The position numbers were made by a program, and so were the translations under genes. A stretch of DNA of 64,000 bases from Gammaproteobacteria bacterium (GTDB lineage: Bacteria; Pseudomonadota; Gammaproteobacteria; UBA5861), in contig JAKSCV010000108.1 of NCBI GenBank assembly GCA_022360445.1, positions 1 through 64,000 on the forward strand, in the 5' to 3' direction. This document shows positions 8,996 through 18,411 of this stretch, piece after piece. Below the pieces are notes generated by a model. It was not told the DNA's origin. It did no database searches and saw nothing but the letters and a program-made list of their open reading frames with translations. How positions within the stretch are numbered: the stretch's first letter is position 1; each line of letters opens with the position of its first letter.

Positions 8996-10147
8996 ATGGA
9001 TTTTAGTTTTACTGAAGAGCAGAACGCGATTCGAGATACGGCTAAGCGCTTTGCGGTTGAGCACTTGTTGCCGAATTACCAAAAGCGCGAGCAAGAGGGG
9101 AAAATGTCTCGCTCTGCTGTCAAAGCGATGGGGGAACTGGGTTTGATAGGTGTCGAGCTACCGGAAGCGTTTGGCGGATTGGGCGCCGATTGCCAAACGT
9201 GTGGTGTCATCATGGAAGAAATCTCGCGCGGCGACTTCAATATGGCGAGTATTCAAATTATGGCCGGTCTGAACGGGCAGATGATCTGTGATCATGCCCA
9301 CGCGGATTTGGCTCATGAATGGGTTCCACGCATTATCAGTGGTGATGCGCTTGTGGCCATCGCGCTCACAGAGCCGCATGCCGGGTCCGATGCCGTGAAC
9401 TTAAAGTTGGAAGCGCAAAAAAGTGGCGATAAGTATCTTTTAAATGGTGAGAAAACCTCCATTTCGCTGGCAACCCAGGCCGATGTCACGATTGTATTTG
9501 CTCGCACCAGCGATGATGGTGCCCGCGGCGTCACGGCATTTTTGGTCCCGATGGATCTACCGGGTATTTCAACCAGTGCTTTCAACGATGTGGGTGGTAA
9601 ATCGATTGGGCGGGGATCTATTTTTTTTGATCAGGTGGAAGTGCCAGCCAAAAATATCATGGGTGACATTGGGCAGGGTTTTAAAATTGTCATGCATGGT
9701 TTTGATTACAGCCGAGTCCTGATTGGGATGCAATGCCTGGGTGCGGCCATGCAATCGGTGGAAGAAACCTGGGCCTACGTGGGTGAGCGGGAGGCCTTTG
9801 GGCGGCCTATTGCCAAATTTCAAGGAGTGAGCTTCCCGTTGGCAGAGGCCGAGACAGATCTGGCGATGGGTCGGTTTCTTTGCTACGAAGCATTGTGGCG
9901 TCGGGACCAAAATCTTCCGCATACAAAAGAAGCGGCAATGTGCAAGTGGTGGGCGCCCAAAAAAGCCCACGATATCCTGATACAGTGTGTTTTACTGCAC
10001 GGACACGCCGGGTGGGGAGACGACTATCCGCACCAGCAACGTATGCGCGATGTTATGGGGCTACAGATTGGCGACGGTACAGCACAAATCCAGAAAATGG
10101 TGATTGCGCGTGAAGTGGCAGGCAAAGTCACTGTCTCACATGTTTAA
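8996..10147 (+). CDS. acyl-CoA dehydrogenase with Asp at the catalytic position
   Basis: FAD-dependent alpha,beta-dehydrogenation of an acyl-CoA, with electrons passed to ETF. The 383-residue protein has the full three-domain fold: N-terminal helices from MDFSFTEEQ, the ALTEPHAGSD flavin/substrate segment near 123-132, the beta domain, and a C-terminal IGDGTAQIQK motif. Where medium-chain enzymes carry the catalytic Glu of YEGT, this protein has Asp360, and the alternative Glu seen in isovaleryl-CoA enzymes is absent (Ser-Arg at 239-240). Similar sequences are often labelled cyclohexanecarboxyl-CoA dehydrogenase; that substrate is only a suggestion. I chose the ATG at 8996, preceded by GGGAG. 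A GTG at 8981 would add five residues. First of three tandem dehydrogenase genes. Confidence 0.85.
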   Translation: MDFSFTEEQNAIRDTAKRFAVEHLLPNYQKREQEGKMSRSAVKAMGELGLIGVELPEAFGGLGADCQTCGVIMEEISRGDFNMASIQIMAGLNGQMICDHAHADLAHEWVPRIISGDALVAIALTEPHAGSDAVNLKLEAQKSGDKYLLNGEKTSISLATQADVTIVFARTSDDGARGVTAFLVPMDLPGISTSAFNDVGGKSIGRGSIFFDQVEVPAKNIMGDIGQGFKIVMHGFDYSRVLIGMQCLGAAMQSVEETWAYVGEREAFGRPIAKFQGVSFPLAEAETDLAMGRFLCYEALWRRDQNLPHTKEAAMCKWWAPKKAHDILIQCVLLHGHAGWGDDYPHQQRMRDVMGLQIGDGTAQIQKMVIAREVAGKVTVSHV

Positions 10148-10198
10148 ATCGCCAGGCTGTCTAATTAATCAATTTAAACTTTGAACTGAGGAGCAAAA

Positions 10199-11368
10199 AT
10201 GGATATTGACTATTCTCCAGAAGACCTTGCATTCAAGCAGGAGCTAAAAGACTGGTTTGAAGCCAATTTAACCCCTGACCTGAAAGCAGCGGCTGAGTCG
10301 GGTGCTGATCTGGGTGGAGCTGTTTCCATTGACCAAATGGTCACTTGGGCTAAAAAGCTTTCGGGAAAGGGCTGGCTGGCACCCAGCTGGCCCAAAAAAT
10401 ACGGTGGGCCAGGCTGGAACACAACCCAACTCTATATTTTCAATGAAGTAAGAGCAGAAGTCGGTGCGCCTATGCCGTTTTCCATGGGTGTCGCCATGCT
10501 TGGCCCTGCCCTCATGAAATTCGGTACACCTGAGCAAAAAGAAAAGTATTTGCCCAAAATTTTGAGCTTTGAAGATTGGTGGTGTCAGGGGTATTCCGAG
10601 CCGGGTGCGGGTTCGGATCTGGCCAGTCTGAAGCTGAGTGCCGTACCTGATGGCGACGATTATGTGCTCAACGGATCCAAAATCTGGACAACCTACGCGC
10701 ACTATGCCAACCGTATGTTTTGTTTGGTGAGGACCAACGCGGAAGGCAAAAAGCAGGAAGGCATCAGTTTTATTTTGTTGGATATGGATACGCCCGGACT
10801 CGATATCCGACCGATCATCTCTATCGATGGTGCGCACCACCTGAATCAAGTGTTTTTTGACAATGTCCGTGTTCCAAAGCGCAATCTGGTGGGTGAAGAA
10901 GGCCAGGGGTGGACCGTTGCCAAATTTCTTTTAACACACGAGCGCAGCAGTATTTCCGGTGTTGCCGAATCCACTGCCAATATCAAACGCATTCGCCGTA
11001 TTGCGGGTGAGCATGGGTATGATGATGATCTGCAAATGCAGCTGAAAATTGCCTCCTCTGATTTAGACTTGATGGCGCTGAGATATACCGAATTTCGCAT
11101 GTTGTCTGGTCTTGAAAGTGGCCAGGTTCCTGGTGCCGAGTCGTCCATGTTAAAAATTAAAGGTACGGAGTTACAGCAGGCCATCAGCGAATTGCGTGTC
11201 GATATGGCCGGACATTATGCCTACCCTTGGCACGCGGATACAGCCGTTGGGCCTGAAGACTTTCGTTATGCGACACAAGTGTATAACTTTGGGCGAGCCT
11301 CAACCATTTATGGCGGCAGTTCGGAAGTTCAATACGGCGTATTGGCTAAAATGGTCTTAGGGCTTTAA
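10199..11368 (+). CDS. acyl-CoA dehydrogenase, pimeloyl-CoA dehydrogenase large-subunit type
   Basis: A 389-residue acyl-CoA dehydrogenase with an N-terminus (MDIDYSPEDLAFKQELKDWF) and insertions like those of the PimC/FadE large subunits. It carries GYSEPGAGSDLASL near 131-144 and a C-terminal IYGGSSEVQYG instead of the YEGT motif. The likely base is Glu248 in THERSSISG, at the position used by isovaleryl-CoA-type enzymes. It lies 51 bp after the previous gene and 13 bp before a partner that lacks the C-terminal motif. That large/small pairing is known from alpha2-beta2 dehydrogenases of pimeloyl-CoA and steroid side-chain degradation. A GAGGAG site precedes the ATG. Confidence 0.85.
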   Translation: MDIDYSPEDLAFKQELKDWFEANLTPDLKAAAESGADLGGAVSIDQMVTWAKKLSGKGWLAPSWPKKYGGPGWNTTQLYIFNEVRAEVGAPMPFSMGVAMLGPALMKFGTPEQKEKYLPKILSFEDWWCQGYSEPGAGSDLASLKLSAVPDGDDYVLNGSKIWTTYAHYANRMFCLVRTNAEGKKQEGISFILLDMDTPGLDIRPIISIDGAHHLNQVFFDNVRVPKRNLVGEEGQGWTVAKFLLTHERSSISGVAESTANIKRIRRIAGEHGYDDDLQMQLKIASSDLDLMALRYTEFRMLSGLESGQVPGAESSMLKIKGTELQQAISELRVDMAGHYAYPWHADTAVGPEDFRYATQVYNFGRASTIYGGSSEVQYGVLAKMVLGL

Positions 11369-11381
11369 GGAGGAGAAACGT

Positions 11382-12518
11382 ATGGATTTGTCATTTTCAG
11401 AAGAGCAGCTCCTTATCAAAGAGTCTGTTGAAAAATTTATTGAAAAAGACTATGACTTTGATGCGCGTAATAAGCTGTTGGAGGTTGAAGAGCGATTCAG
11501 TCGGAATAATTGGAAATCCTTTGCTGAACTGGGCTGGTTAGGCGTCGCCTTGCCGGAAGAATTTGGTGGTTTTGACGGTGGGCCGGTAGAAACCATGCTG
11601 GTGATGGAAGCCTTTGGTAGCGGTATGGTGCTTGAACCCTACATCAGTTCTGTGGTCTTGAGTGGCAGCATCATTAACTTGGGCGGCAGTGCTGCGCAAA
11701 AGAAGGCGCTCTTGCCACCCCTGATCGAAGGTGACTTGCTTTTAGCAACGGCATTTACGGAAAAAGAACCGACCTATGCCCCGGCCACTGTCAACGTGAA
11801 GGCAGAAAAGCAAAGTGATAACTACATCATTAATGGTGAAAAGGCTGTGGTTCTTGATGCGCCCTCGGCAGACAAGCTGATTGTTTCTGCCCGAACAGCG
11901 GGTGAAGCGACAGACCCATCGGGTATATCCCTGCTTTTGGTGGATGTGAATGCCCCAGGTATTACATTAACCCCTTACAACACCATGGATGGCGCTCGAG
12001 CCGCCAATATTACTTTTACCAATGTCCAGGTGAGCGCCAGCGACCTTATTGGTGAAGCTGGGGATGGTTACGAAACGCTCAGCCGTGCCATTGAGCTGAC
12101 AACAGCAGCACTGTGTGCACATGCCGTAGGCATGATGCAGAGTGCTTATCAGGCAACGTTGGATTATATTAAAACGCGTGAGCAATTTGGTGTGCCCATC
12201 GGCAAATTTCAGGTTCTCCAACACCGATTGGTTGATATGTATATGGCCTTGGAGCAGGCGCGTTCCATGGTTTATATGGTGTCGATTGATGTGGCAAGCA
12301 GTGATGCCCTGACTCGTCAAAAAGCAGTTTCTGGTGCCAAAGCCTATGTTGGCAAGTGCGCACGGTTGATTGCTCAGGATTCCGTTCAAATTCATGGCGG
12401 AGTTGGTATGACCGAAGAGCTGAATGTTGGCCATTACTTCCGTAACCTTACGTTATTTTGTAACGCATTGGGCAGCACTGATTATCACTTGAAGCGCTAT
12501 GCCGAGCTTACAAAATAA
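11382..12518 (+). CDS. acyl-CoA dehydrogenase, small-subunit type
   Basis: A 378-residue divergent acyl-CoA dehydrogenase related to PimD-type small subunits (MDLSFSEEQLLIKESVEKFIEKDYDF). The central flavin segment is degenerate (ATAFTEKEPTYAPA). The C-terminus, after HGGVGMTEELNVGHYFRNL, lacks both the Glu/Asp-Gly-Thr motif and the helix-G Glu. It therefore probably acts with the preceding gene product as a non-catalytic or FAD-sharing subunit. The 13-bp spacing and strong AAGGAGGAG site support co-expression. The substrate is unknown. Confidence 0.82.
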   Translation: MDLSFSEEQLLIKESVEKFIEKDYDFDARNKLLEVEERFSRNNWKSFAELGWLGVALPEEFGGFDGGPVETMLVMEAFGSGMVLEPYISSVVLSGSIINLGGSAAQKKALLPPLIEGDLLLATAFTEKEPTYAPATVNVKAEKQSDNYIINGEKAVVLDAPSADKLIVSARTAGEATDPSGISLLLVDVNAPGITLTPYNTMDGARAANITFTNVQVSASDLIGEAGDGYETLSRAIELTTAALCAHAVGMMQSAYQATLDYIKTREQFGVPIGKFQVLQHRLVDMYMALEQARSMVYMVSIDVASSDALTRQKAVSGAKAYVGKCARLIAQDSVQIHGGVGMTEELNVGHYFRNLTLFCNALGSTDYHLKRYAELTK

Positions 12519-12541
12519 CTTAATCTTTTGAGGGTTGCCGG

Positions 12542-13588
12542 GTGAGTCAGGACAGAGTCATTTCGCCGCAGTCAGACGCTGTGGAATCGGTTCAAGAAAA
12601 GGCCATACGGCCTCATCGTCTGTCTGATTACAGAGGCCAAAAACGTGCGCGTGAGCAAATGGAAATCTTTATTGCCGCAGCACGCGAGCGCAATGATCCT
12701 TTGGATCACTTGCTCATTTTTGGCCCACCCGGCTTGGGTAAAACAACACTGGCAAATATCGTAGCCCACGAAATGGGGGTGCATATTCGCCATACTTCTG
12801 GTCCGGTGCTTGAACGCCCGGGCGATCTGGCTGCTTTGTTGACCAATGTTGAACCGAATGACGTTTTGTTTATCGACGAAATTCATCGTCTCAGCGCTGT
12901 GGTTGAGGAAGTTTTGTATCCCGCTATGGAAGACTGCCAGCTGGATATTATGATCGGCGAAGGGCCGGCAGCGCGTGCAATCAAATTGGATCTCCCGCCT
13001 TTTACTTTGGTCGGCGCGACGACTCGGGCCGGCTTATTGACGTCGCCCTTGCGCGATCGTTTTGGCATTGTGCAGCGGCTTGAGTTCTACCATGCCGAAG
13101 ATCTGGCCGCCATTGTTGTGCGTTCTGCGGCGATTCTGGGTGTTCAGATCGACCAAGCTGGCGCAATGGAAGTGGCGAAGCGGTCACGAGGAACGCCGCG
13201 CATTGCTAATCGACTGCTGAGGCGGGTGCGTGACTATGCACAAGTACGAGCAGAGGGCGTCATCAATAAAACGGTTGCCAGCGAAGCGTTGGACATGCTG
13301 CAAGTCGATTCGCTCGGGCTGGACAACATGGATCACCGGCTTTTGTTAGCCATCATCGAAAAGTTTGATGGAGGGCCAGTTGGGGTCGAAAACCTCGCCG
13401 CAGCCATTGGTGAAGAAGCAGGCACTATTGAAGATGTGATCGAGCCTTATTTAATTCAGCAGGGGTTCATGATGCGTACACCCCGTGGCCGAGTGGTAAC
13501 GGGTAGAACTTACCAAAACTTGGGTTTGCCTCAGCCCGAGGGACATAAGCCACCTGAGGAAGAAGAACAAACTTCTCTTTTCTCGTGA
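12542..13588 (+). CDS. ruvB: Holliday junction branch-migration ATPase
   Basis: Hexameric DNA motor that works with RuvA to move Holliday junctions for RuvC. The 348-residue protein has the RuvB Walker A ([13 protein letters not shown]), Walker B (FIDEIHRL), sensor 1 ([11 protein letters not shown]), arginine finger region (SPLRDRFGI) and the C-terminal winged helix ending [15 protein letters not shown]. The start is a GTG at 12542 with GAGGG upstream. It lies 23 bp after the dehydrogenase gene. ruvC and ruvA, which normally precede it, are not in the window. Confidence 0.97.
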   Translation: MSQDRVISPQSDAVESVQEKAIRPHRLSDYRGQKRAREQMEIFIAAARERNDPLDHLLIFGPPGLGKTTLANIVAHEMGVHIRHTSGPVLERPGDLAALLTNVEPNDVLFIDEIHRLSAVVEEVLYPAMEDCQLDIMIGEGPAARAIKLDLPPFTLVGATTRAGLLTSPLRDRFGIVQRLEFYHAEDLAAIVVRSAAILGVQIDQAGAMEVAKRSRGTPRIANRLLRRVRDYAQVRAEGVINKTVASEALDMLQVDSLGLDNMDHRLLLAIIEKFDGGPVGVENLAAAIGEEAGTIEDVIEPYLIQQGFMMRTPRGRVVTGRTYQNLGLPQPEGHKPPEEEEQTSLFS

Positions 13589-13597
13589 TGAACTGAG

Positions 13598-14551
13598 ATG
13601 AATTTCGGTACGGATTTCGACGTATTAACCCGAGTCTACCAATGGCTTTGTCATGGGAAGCGTCCTTACTTGTTTACCGTGATTGAAACCTGGGGCTCTT
13701 CACCCCGGCCTGTGGGTGCCCATATGGCACTTGAGCCGGAGAGTGGTCAGATTGCCGGGTCTGTGTCCGGTGGTTGCGTTGAAGACGAATTGTTGGCCAT
13801 GGTTCGCCAGCATGATATTCCAGATCAACCTGTTTTCGAATGTGTATTTGGCGATAGCCCGGATCAGGCCGCTCGATTACAGTTGCCCTGTAATAGTATT
13901 TTGCGCATCGTGGGGGAGCGGCCAGATGATGCGGCCCAGTTGAAAACGATACTGCGTTCTATTGCTGAGCGAAATTGTCTTGAACGCGAGCTGAATCTCG
14001 TCAACGGTAAAGTCAGACTCAACAAAGCTGTGTCAACATTCAACGAGTCGACCGTTTTGGAGGAGAACTTAGTCAAAAAAATATACGGGCCATTGTGGGA
14101 GTTGATGGTCATTGGAGCCACTGATATTGCCCGCTACCTGGCGGATTTTGCACCGTCATTAGGCTACCGAATGACGGTGTGTGAGCCGCGGGAATCTTAT
14201 CGAAATACGTGGGATTTGGCTCAGATTCAGATTGACCCTGGCATGCCGGATGACGTAGTGGTGACGCGGGTTAACCACGCTCGGTTTGCCGTCCTGGCCT
14301 TAACCCATGACCCTAAGCTTGATGACATGGCTTTATTGACGGCGCTGGAGTCGCCAGCTTTTTATGTGGGTGCCATTGGTTCGAAAAAAACAGATGCCGT
14401 ACGGAGGGAAAGGTTAGCTTTGCTTGATATGCCAGCCGCTGCGATTAATCGGCTGAAAGGTCCGGTTGGCTTGCCAATTGGTAGTAGATCCCCACCCGAA
14501 ATTGCCATTTCAATTCTTGCAGAGCTGGTTAAAATAAGATCGATCAAATAA
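13598..14551 (+). CDS. XdhC/CoxI-family protein
   Basis: A 317-residue relative of XdhC, the chaperone that binds molybdenum cofactor and promotes its sulfuration and insertion into xanthine dehydrogenase-type enzymes. Seen are the N-terminal ETWGSSPRPVGAHMAL and GSVSGGCVEDEL motifs of the XdhC_CoxI domain. A C-terminal Rossmann-like domain (MVIGATDIARYLADFA) ends with VGAIGSKKTDAVRRERL. No molybdenum hydroxylase or cofactor gene is nearby. It is inserted between ruvB and ybgC, 9 bp after ruvB, with a weak ribosome site, so it may rely on coupling. Confidence 0.85.
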   Translation: MNFGTDFDVLTRVYQWLCHGKRPYLFTVIETWGSSPRPVGAHMALEPESGQIAGSVSGGCVEDELLAMVRQHDIPDQPVFECVFGDSPDQAARLQLPCNSILRIVGERPDDAAQLKTILRSIAERNCLERELNLVNGKVRLNKAVSTFNESTVLEENLVKKIYGPLWELMVIGATDIARYLADFAPSLGYRMTVCEPRESYRNTWDLAQIQIDPGMPDDVVVTRVNHARFAVLALTHDPKLDDMALLTALESPAFYVGAIGSKKTDAVRRERLALLDMPAAAINRLKGPVGLPIGSRSPPEIAISILAELVKIRSIK

Positions 14552-14615
14552 AGTGCAGCGGTGACTGGGTTCCGTGTAGTGGAACTTTCGTGTAGAAGTT
14601 TAGGACTGATTAGCA

Positions 14616-15056
14616 GTGAATGAAGGCAGTTATACGGAAGGCATCTTTTCTTGGCCGGTGCGAGTTTATTATGAAGATACTGACTTTGCTGGCGTTGTTT
14701 ATTATGCCAATTACCTTAAATTTATGGAGCGCAGTCGAACGGAATACTTGCGTTTTTTAGGCGTAGAACAAGGTACTTTACGGGCTGAGAACAATTGCAT
14801 TTTTGTGGTTCGACAAGCACTGGTTGATTTCCATCAAGCCGCACGCTTTAACGACGCATTGAGCGTTCAAACATCCGTCAAATTGAAAAGAAAGGCGAGT
14901 ATCCTGTTCCATCAGCGCATTGAAAAAGTAGAAGAAGAGGGAAAAAAATTGTTGATTTGTTCGGCTGATGTCACCATTGCCTGTGTGGATGCAGGTACTT
15001 TTCGACCCATGAGGATCCCTCGTTTTTTATTGGAGGTTTTTGAGCGTGACAGCTGA
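14616..15056 (+). CDS. ybgC: acyl-CoA thioesterase of the Tol-Pal cluster
   Basis: A 146-residue hotdog-fold 4HBT thioesterase acting on acyl-CoA or acyl-ACP in the cytoplasm. The motif VYYEDTDFAGVVYYANYLKFMERSR contains the catalytic Asp of the family. The likely start is a GTG at 14616. It ends 11 bp inside tolQ, the conserved first position of tol-pal operons. Its exact role in the envelope cluster is not settled for the family. Confidence 0.93.
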   Translation: MNEGSYTEGIFSWPVRVYYEDTDFAGVVYYANYLKFMERSRTEYLRFLGVEQGTLRAENNCIFVVRQALVDFHQAARFNDALSVQTSVKLKRKASILFHQRIEKVEEEGKKLLICSADVTIACVDAGTFRPMRIPRFLLEVFERDS

Positions 15057-15744
15057 TCTTTCATTGATTCATCTGATTGCAAATGCCAGCGTGTTGGTGC
15101 AAGTGGTCATGGTCTTGCTCTTTCTTGCATCCATTCTTTCCTGGGCCGTCATTTATGGTAAATCGAGGCAACTGAATCTGGCAAAAAAAGAAGCCGACCG
15201 GTTTGAAGAGATTTTCTGGTCCGGAGGAGATGTGGGTGATATTTATAAAAAACTACACCCGCAACGCGATGAGCTCAAAGGAATGGAGCGCATTTTTGAA
15301 GCGGGTCTCTCGGAGTATGGGCGTTTGCACCGGAAAACGAATGACCCGGAATCGGTCATTAGCGGTGCTCAGCGGGCGATGCGGACCTCCCTTGCCAGAG
15401 AAACCGATGAGATCGAAGCTAATTTATCCTTTCTTGCTACCGTCGGCTCAACCAGCCCGTATGTGGGCTTGTTTGGTACCGTCTGGGGTATCATGAATTC
15501 TTTCCGTGCGCTCGGAAATGTTCAACAAGCAACGTTGTCAATGGTCGCGCCTGGCATTGCTGAGGCACTCATTGCCACGGCGATGGGGCTTTTTGCCGCT
15601 ATTCCAGCTGTGATTGCTTATAATCGGTTTGCGAATCAAGTTAATCGTTTGTTGAGCAGTTACGATAACTTCATCGAAGAGTTTTCTACTTTGTTGCAGC
15701 GTCAGATTTATGCCAGCAAGGAAAAGAAAATCCAAGTGTCATGA
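15046..15744 (+). CDS. tolQ: TolQ, proton-channel subunit of the Tol-Pal system
   Basis: Inner-membrane MotA/TolQ/ExbB-type subunit that with TolR uses the proton gradient to energise TolA. It has three transmembrane helices: about 14-36, and a pair near 135-195 containing TSPYVGLFGTVWGIMNSF and the IAEALIATAMGLFAAIPAVIAYN signature. I prefer the GTG at 15046, nine bases after GGAGG, over the TTG at 15040, which is too close to that site. The result is 232 residues. It overlaps ybgC at the start and tolR (ATGA) at the end. Confidence 0.96.
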   Translation: MTADLSLIHLIANASVLVQVVMVLLFLASILSWAVIYGKSRQLNLAKKEADRFEEIFWSGGDVGDIYKKLHPQRDELKGMERIFEAGLSEYGRLHRKTNDPESVISGAQRAMRTSLARETDEIEANLSFLATVGSTSPYVGLFGTVWGIMNSFRALGNVQQATLSMVAPGIAEALIATAMGLFAAIPAVIAYNRFANQVNRLLSSYDNFIEEFSTLLQRQIYASKEKKIQVS

Positions 15745-16166
15745 GTAAACAGGCTGCGTCACGAAAAGCACCCATGTCGGAAATTAACGTCGTTCCTTAC
15801 ATTGACGTCATGTTAGTTTTACTGGTGATCTTTATGATTACGGCGCCACTGTTGAAAACAGGTGTAGAAATTGATTTGCCTGATGCAGCTGCTAAACCAC
15901 TGGATGCTGATCAAAAAGATCCGATCATTCTAACGGTTAACCAAGAAGGGCTGTTATTCTTGAACATCGGCGATGATCCTGATCAATCGCTTTCTGCTGA
16001 AGCGGTCATGATCAAAGTCTCAGCCATCCTCAAAAACAGGCCCGGCGCTCCCGTGCTGGTGGCAGGCGATACTGGGGTGGATTACGGTGCTGTGATTCGA
16101 GGTATGACAATACTGCAAACAGCGGGTGTTAAGCAGGTTGGCTTGATGACGGAATCTGGTCAATAA
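15741..16166 (+). CDS. tolR: TolR, inner-membrane Tol-Pal subunit
   Basis: A 141-residue ExbD/TolR protein. It has one transmembrane helix near the N-terminus (VVPYIDVMLVLLVIFMITAP) containing the proton-responsive Asp, then a periplasmic domain that binds peptidoglycan when activated. The start overlaps the tolQ stop by ATGA, indicating coupled translation. The MSEINVVPYIDVMLVL motif is textbook for the family. Confidence 0.96.
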   Translation: MSKQAASRKAPMSEINVVPYIDVMLVLLVIFMITAPLLKTGVEIDLPDAAAKPLDADQKDPIILTVNQEGLLFLNIGDDPDQSLSAEAVMIKVSAILKNRPGAPVLVAGDTGVDYGAVIRGMTILQTAGVKQVGLMTESGQ

Positions 16167-16170
16167 GCTT

Positions 16171-17097
16171 ATGCTCTGGGAAATGTTGAAAAAACACCCA
16201 TGGGCGATTGGGATATCGGTTTTAGGCCATGTGATGGTCATTGCGGTATTGATAATTAGTTTAGATAGCGGCCCGAAACCTTTATCCGTTGAATCTGGAG
16301 CCGAGCCTATAAAAGCAGTCGTAGTCGATGAAAAGAAAATTGACGAGGAAGCCCAAAGGCTGAAAGCATTAGCGGAAAAGAAAAAAGCTGAAGCATTGGC
16401 AAAAGAAAAGAAAGAGCAAGAGGCTTTACGTAAGCTAAAGGCCGAAAGGGAAAAAGAAGAGTCTCGCCTGAAGCAGGCCGAGCAGGAGCGCGCCGCACTG
16501 GAGAAAAAGCGAGAGGAAGAAGCGGTCCGGCTGGCAGAGATCGAAAAACAACGAAAGGAAGAAGCTGAAAAAAGAGCAAGAGAAAAGCAAAAAGCTGAAG
16601 CCAAACGCCAGGAAGAAGAAAAGCGTTTAGCTGCGGAAAAAGCCAAACAAGAAGCCGAAGAAAAACGCAAGAAGGAGGAAGAAGCTGCACGAAAGGCTGC
16701 TGAGCAGCAGCGTGTCGCCGAATTGGAAGCCGAACGTGCGCGAGAGGAAGCAAGGGTAAGAGCGTTGGCAGAAAAACGCGCGAGTGAAACTAGTCGTCAG
16801 GAAGCCCGGCGTTTGGAGGGATTGAATGCCCAGTACGAAACGGCCATTAAACAAAAGATTCAACGTAACTGGATTAAGCCTCCTGGTGTACCTATCGGTA
16901 TCAAGTGTGAAGTCTCTGTGATCCAGTTGCCAACAGGCGATGTCATTGCAGTGAGCGTAGAGAGTTGTACGGGAGGCGGGGAAAGTTTACGGCGCTCTGT
17001 TGAAAATGCGGTGAGAAAATCGGATCCTTTACCCCAAGCGCCTGACCCTAAATTGTTCCAACGTCAAATACAAATAACATTTTCAGCGGATAGTTAA
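16171..17097 (+). CDS. tolA: TolA, envelope-spanning Tol-Pal protein
   Basis: Transmits force from TolQR to Pal across the periplasm. The 308-residue protein has an N-terminal transmembrane helix (about 13-31). A very long, highly charged Ala/Glu/Lys/Arg helical domain (about 50-210) follows, then the C-terminal domain III, a compact fold beginning near YETAIKQKIQRNWIKPPG with two Cys that may form a disulfide. The repetitive middle gives long open frames on the opposite strand that are not genes. Confidence 0.94.
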   Translation: MLWEMLKKHPWAIGISVLGHVMVIAVLIISLDSGPKPLSVESGAEPIKAVVVDEKKIDEEAQRLKALAEKKKAEALAKEKKEQEALRKLKAEREKEESRLKQAEQERAALEKKREEEAVRLAEIEKQRKEEAEKRAREKQKAEAKRQEEEKRLAAEKAKQEAEEKRKKEEEAARKAAEQQRVAELEAERAREEARVRALAEKRASETSRQEARRLEGLNAQYETAIKQKIQRNWIKPPGVPIGIKCEVSVIQLPTGDVIAVSVESCTGGGESLRRSVENAVRKSDPLPQAPDPKLFQRQIQITFSADS

Positions 17098-17100
17098 TAG

Positions 17101-18411
17101 ATGAAAAGAGATCGACGTTTACTAAATACGCTACTTGGCCTGTTGCTTATCGTCATGGCCGTTCCAGCCCATGCTGTTCTGAAAATAGAAATTACTCAGG
17201 GAACAGAAGGGGCATTGCCTATCGCCATTGTTCCTTTTGGCTGGGAAGGGCCCGGTGAGCCCCCAGAGGATATCGCTGGAATCGTTGCTGCCGACTTATC
17301 ACGCAGTGGCGCTTTTGCACCGATTCCATTTGATCGTTTGGTCGCGCGTCCTGAAAGTGGTGCAGCCGTTAACTTTCAAAACTGGAAAGTGACAGGTGTT
17401 GAGAGTTTAGTCATTGGGCACATGAAATTGACCGGCCCAGGCACTTACGTGATTCAGTTTCAACTATTTGACGTGTATAAAGAGCAGCAACTCCTTGGCT
17501 TCAGCTTTCCTGTAAAGAGCGAATCCCTGCGCGTTGTCGCACATGAAATCAGCGATCTGATTTATGAAAGGTTGATTGGTATACGGGGCGCATTTAATAC
17601 CCAGGTTGCCTACATTACGGCGCGTAAAACGTCCAATGGCGGGAAAAAATATGTGCTTGAACTTTCGGATGCAGATGGGCATGCCCCGGCAGAAATTCTT
17701 TCATCTACACGGCCGTTGATGTCGCCTGCTTGGTCACCAGACACTTTACGCATTGCATACGTATCTTTCGAAAATAAAGAAGCTGCAGCGATTTATACTC
17801 AAGTTATCGGGACAGGTGTACGACGTAAAATATCTTCTGTAAAAGGGATTAATGGCTCTCCTGCTTGGTCTCCTGACGGTAAGTGGCTGGCTTTAACGCT
17901 TTCACACAAAGGTAATCCAGATATTTATGTGATGGAGCTTGCCAGTGGAAGAACCCGGCAAGTGACACGTAGTCGTGCAATTGATACCGAGCCCACTTGG
18001 TCTGCCGATGGGCAGTCGATTATTTTTACCTCTGACCGTAGTGGATCACCACAAATTTACGAAATCGCCATGACCGGAGGCTCGGCTAAACGGTTAACAT
18101 TTGAAGGCCGGTATAATGCCAGCCCAGCAATATCACCTGATGGAAAAACACTGGCAATGGTCCATTTTAATCAAGGAAAATACCAGATCGCGGTCCTGGA
18201 TCGCCCATCTGGAGTGCTGCGAGTTTTGACTAATGGGCAATTGGACGAATCGCCCAGTTTCGCACCGAATGGCAGTATGATTTTGTATGCAACTCAATAT
18301 CGCGGCCGGGGAGTTTTGGGTGCAGTCTCAACAGATGGCCGGGTGCAACAACGGTTTACTTTTGCTGAAGGTGATGTCCGGGAGCCGTCGTGGTCGCCTT
18401 ATATTCAATAG
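17101..18411 (+). CDS. tolB: TolB, periplasmic beta-propeller
   Basis: Periplasmic partner of Pal and TolA. The 436-residue protein has a signal peptide cut after about residue 25 (LIVMAVPAHA). An N-terminal alpha/beta domain is followed by a six-bladed propeller made of WD40-like PD40 repeats, seen as repeated WSPDG-type motifs (SPAWSPDGKWLAL, EPTWSADGQSIIF, SPAISPDGKTLAM). It follows tolA by 3 bp. Confidence 0.96.
   Translation: MKRDRRLLNTLLGLLLIVMAVPAHAVLKIEITQGTEGALPIAIVPFGWEGPGEPPEDIAGIVAADLSRSGAFAPIPFDRLVARPESGAAVNFQNWKVTGVESLVIGHMKLTGPGTYVIQFQLFDVYKEQQLLGFSFPVKSESLRVVAHEISDLIYERLIGIRGAFNTQVAYITARKTSNGGKKYVLELSDADGHAPAEILSSTRPLMSPAWSPDTLRIAYVSFENKEAAAIYTQVIGTGVRRKISSVKGINGSPAWSPDGKWLALTLSHKGNPDIYVMELASGRTRQVTRSRAIDTEPTWSADGQSIIFTSDRSGSPQIYEIAMTGGSAKRLTFEGRYNASPAISPDGKTLAMVHFNQGKYQIAVLDRPSGVLRVLTNGQLDESPSFAPNGSMILYATQYRGRGVLGAVSTDGRVQQRFTFAEGDVREPSWSPYIQ

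Noticed and set aside
8804-9094. 96-residue ORF ending in the trp leader peptide
   Set aside because: Its upstream part crosses the promoter and the start of the divergent dehydrogenase gene; only the last 19 codons behave as a leader peptide.
16020-16753. Long Ser/Phe/Leu-rich ORFs antisense to tolR/tolA
   Set aside because: They are the shadow of the Ala/Glu/Lys-rich TolA helix and lack ribosome sites or protein-like composition.
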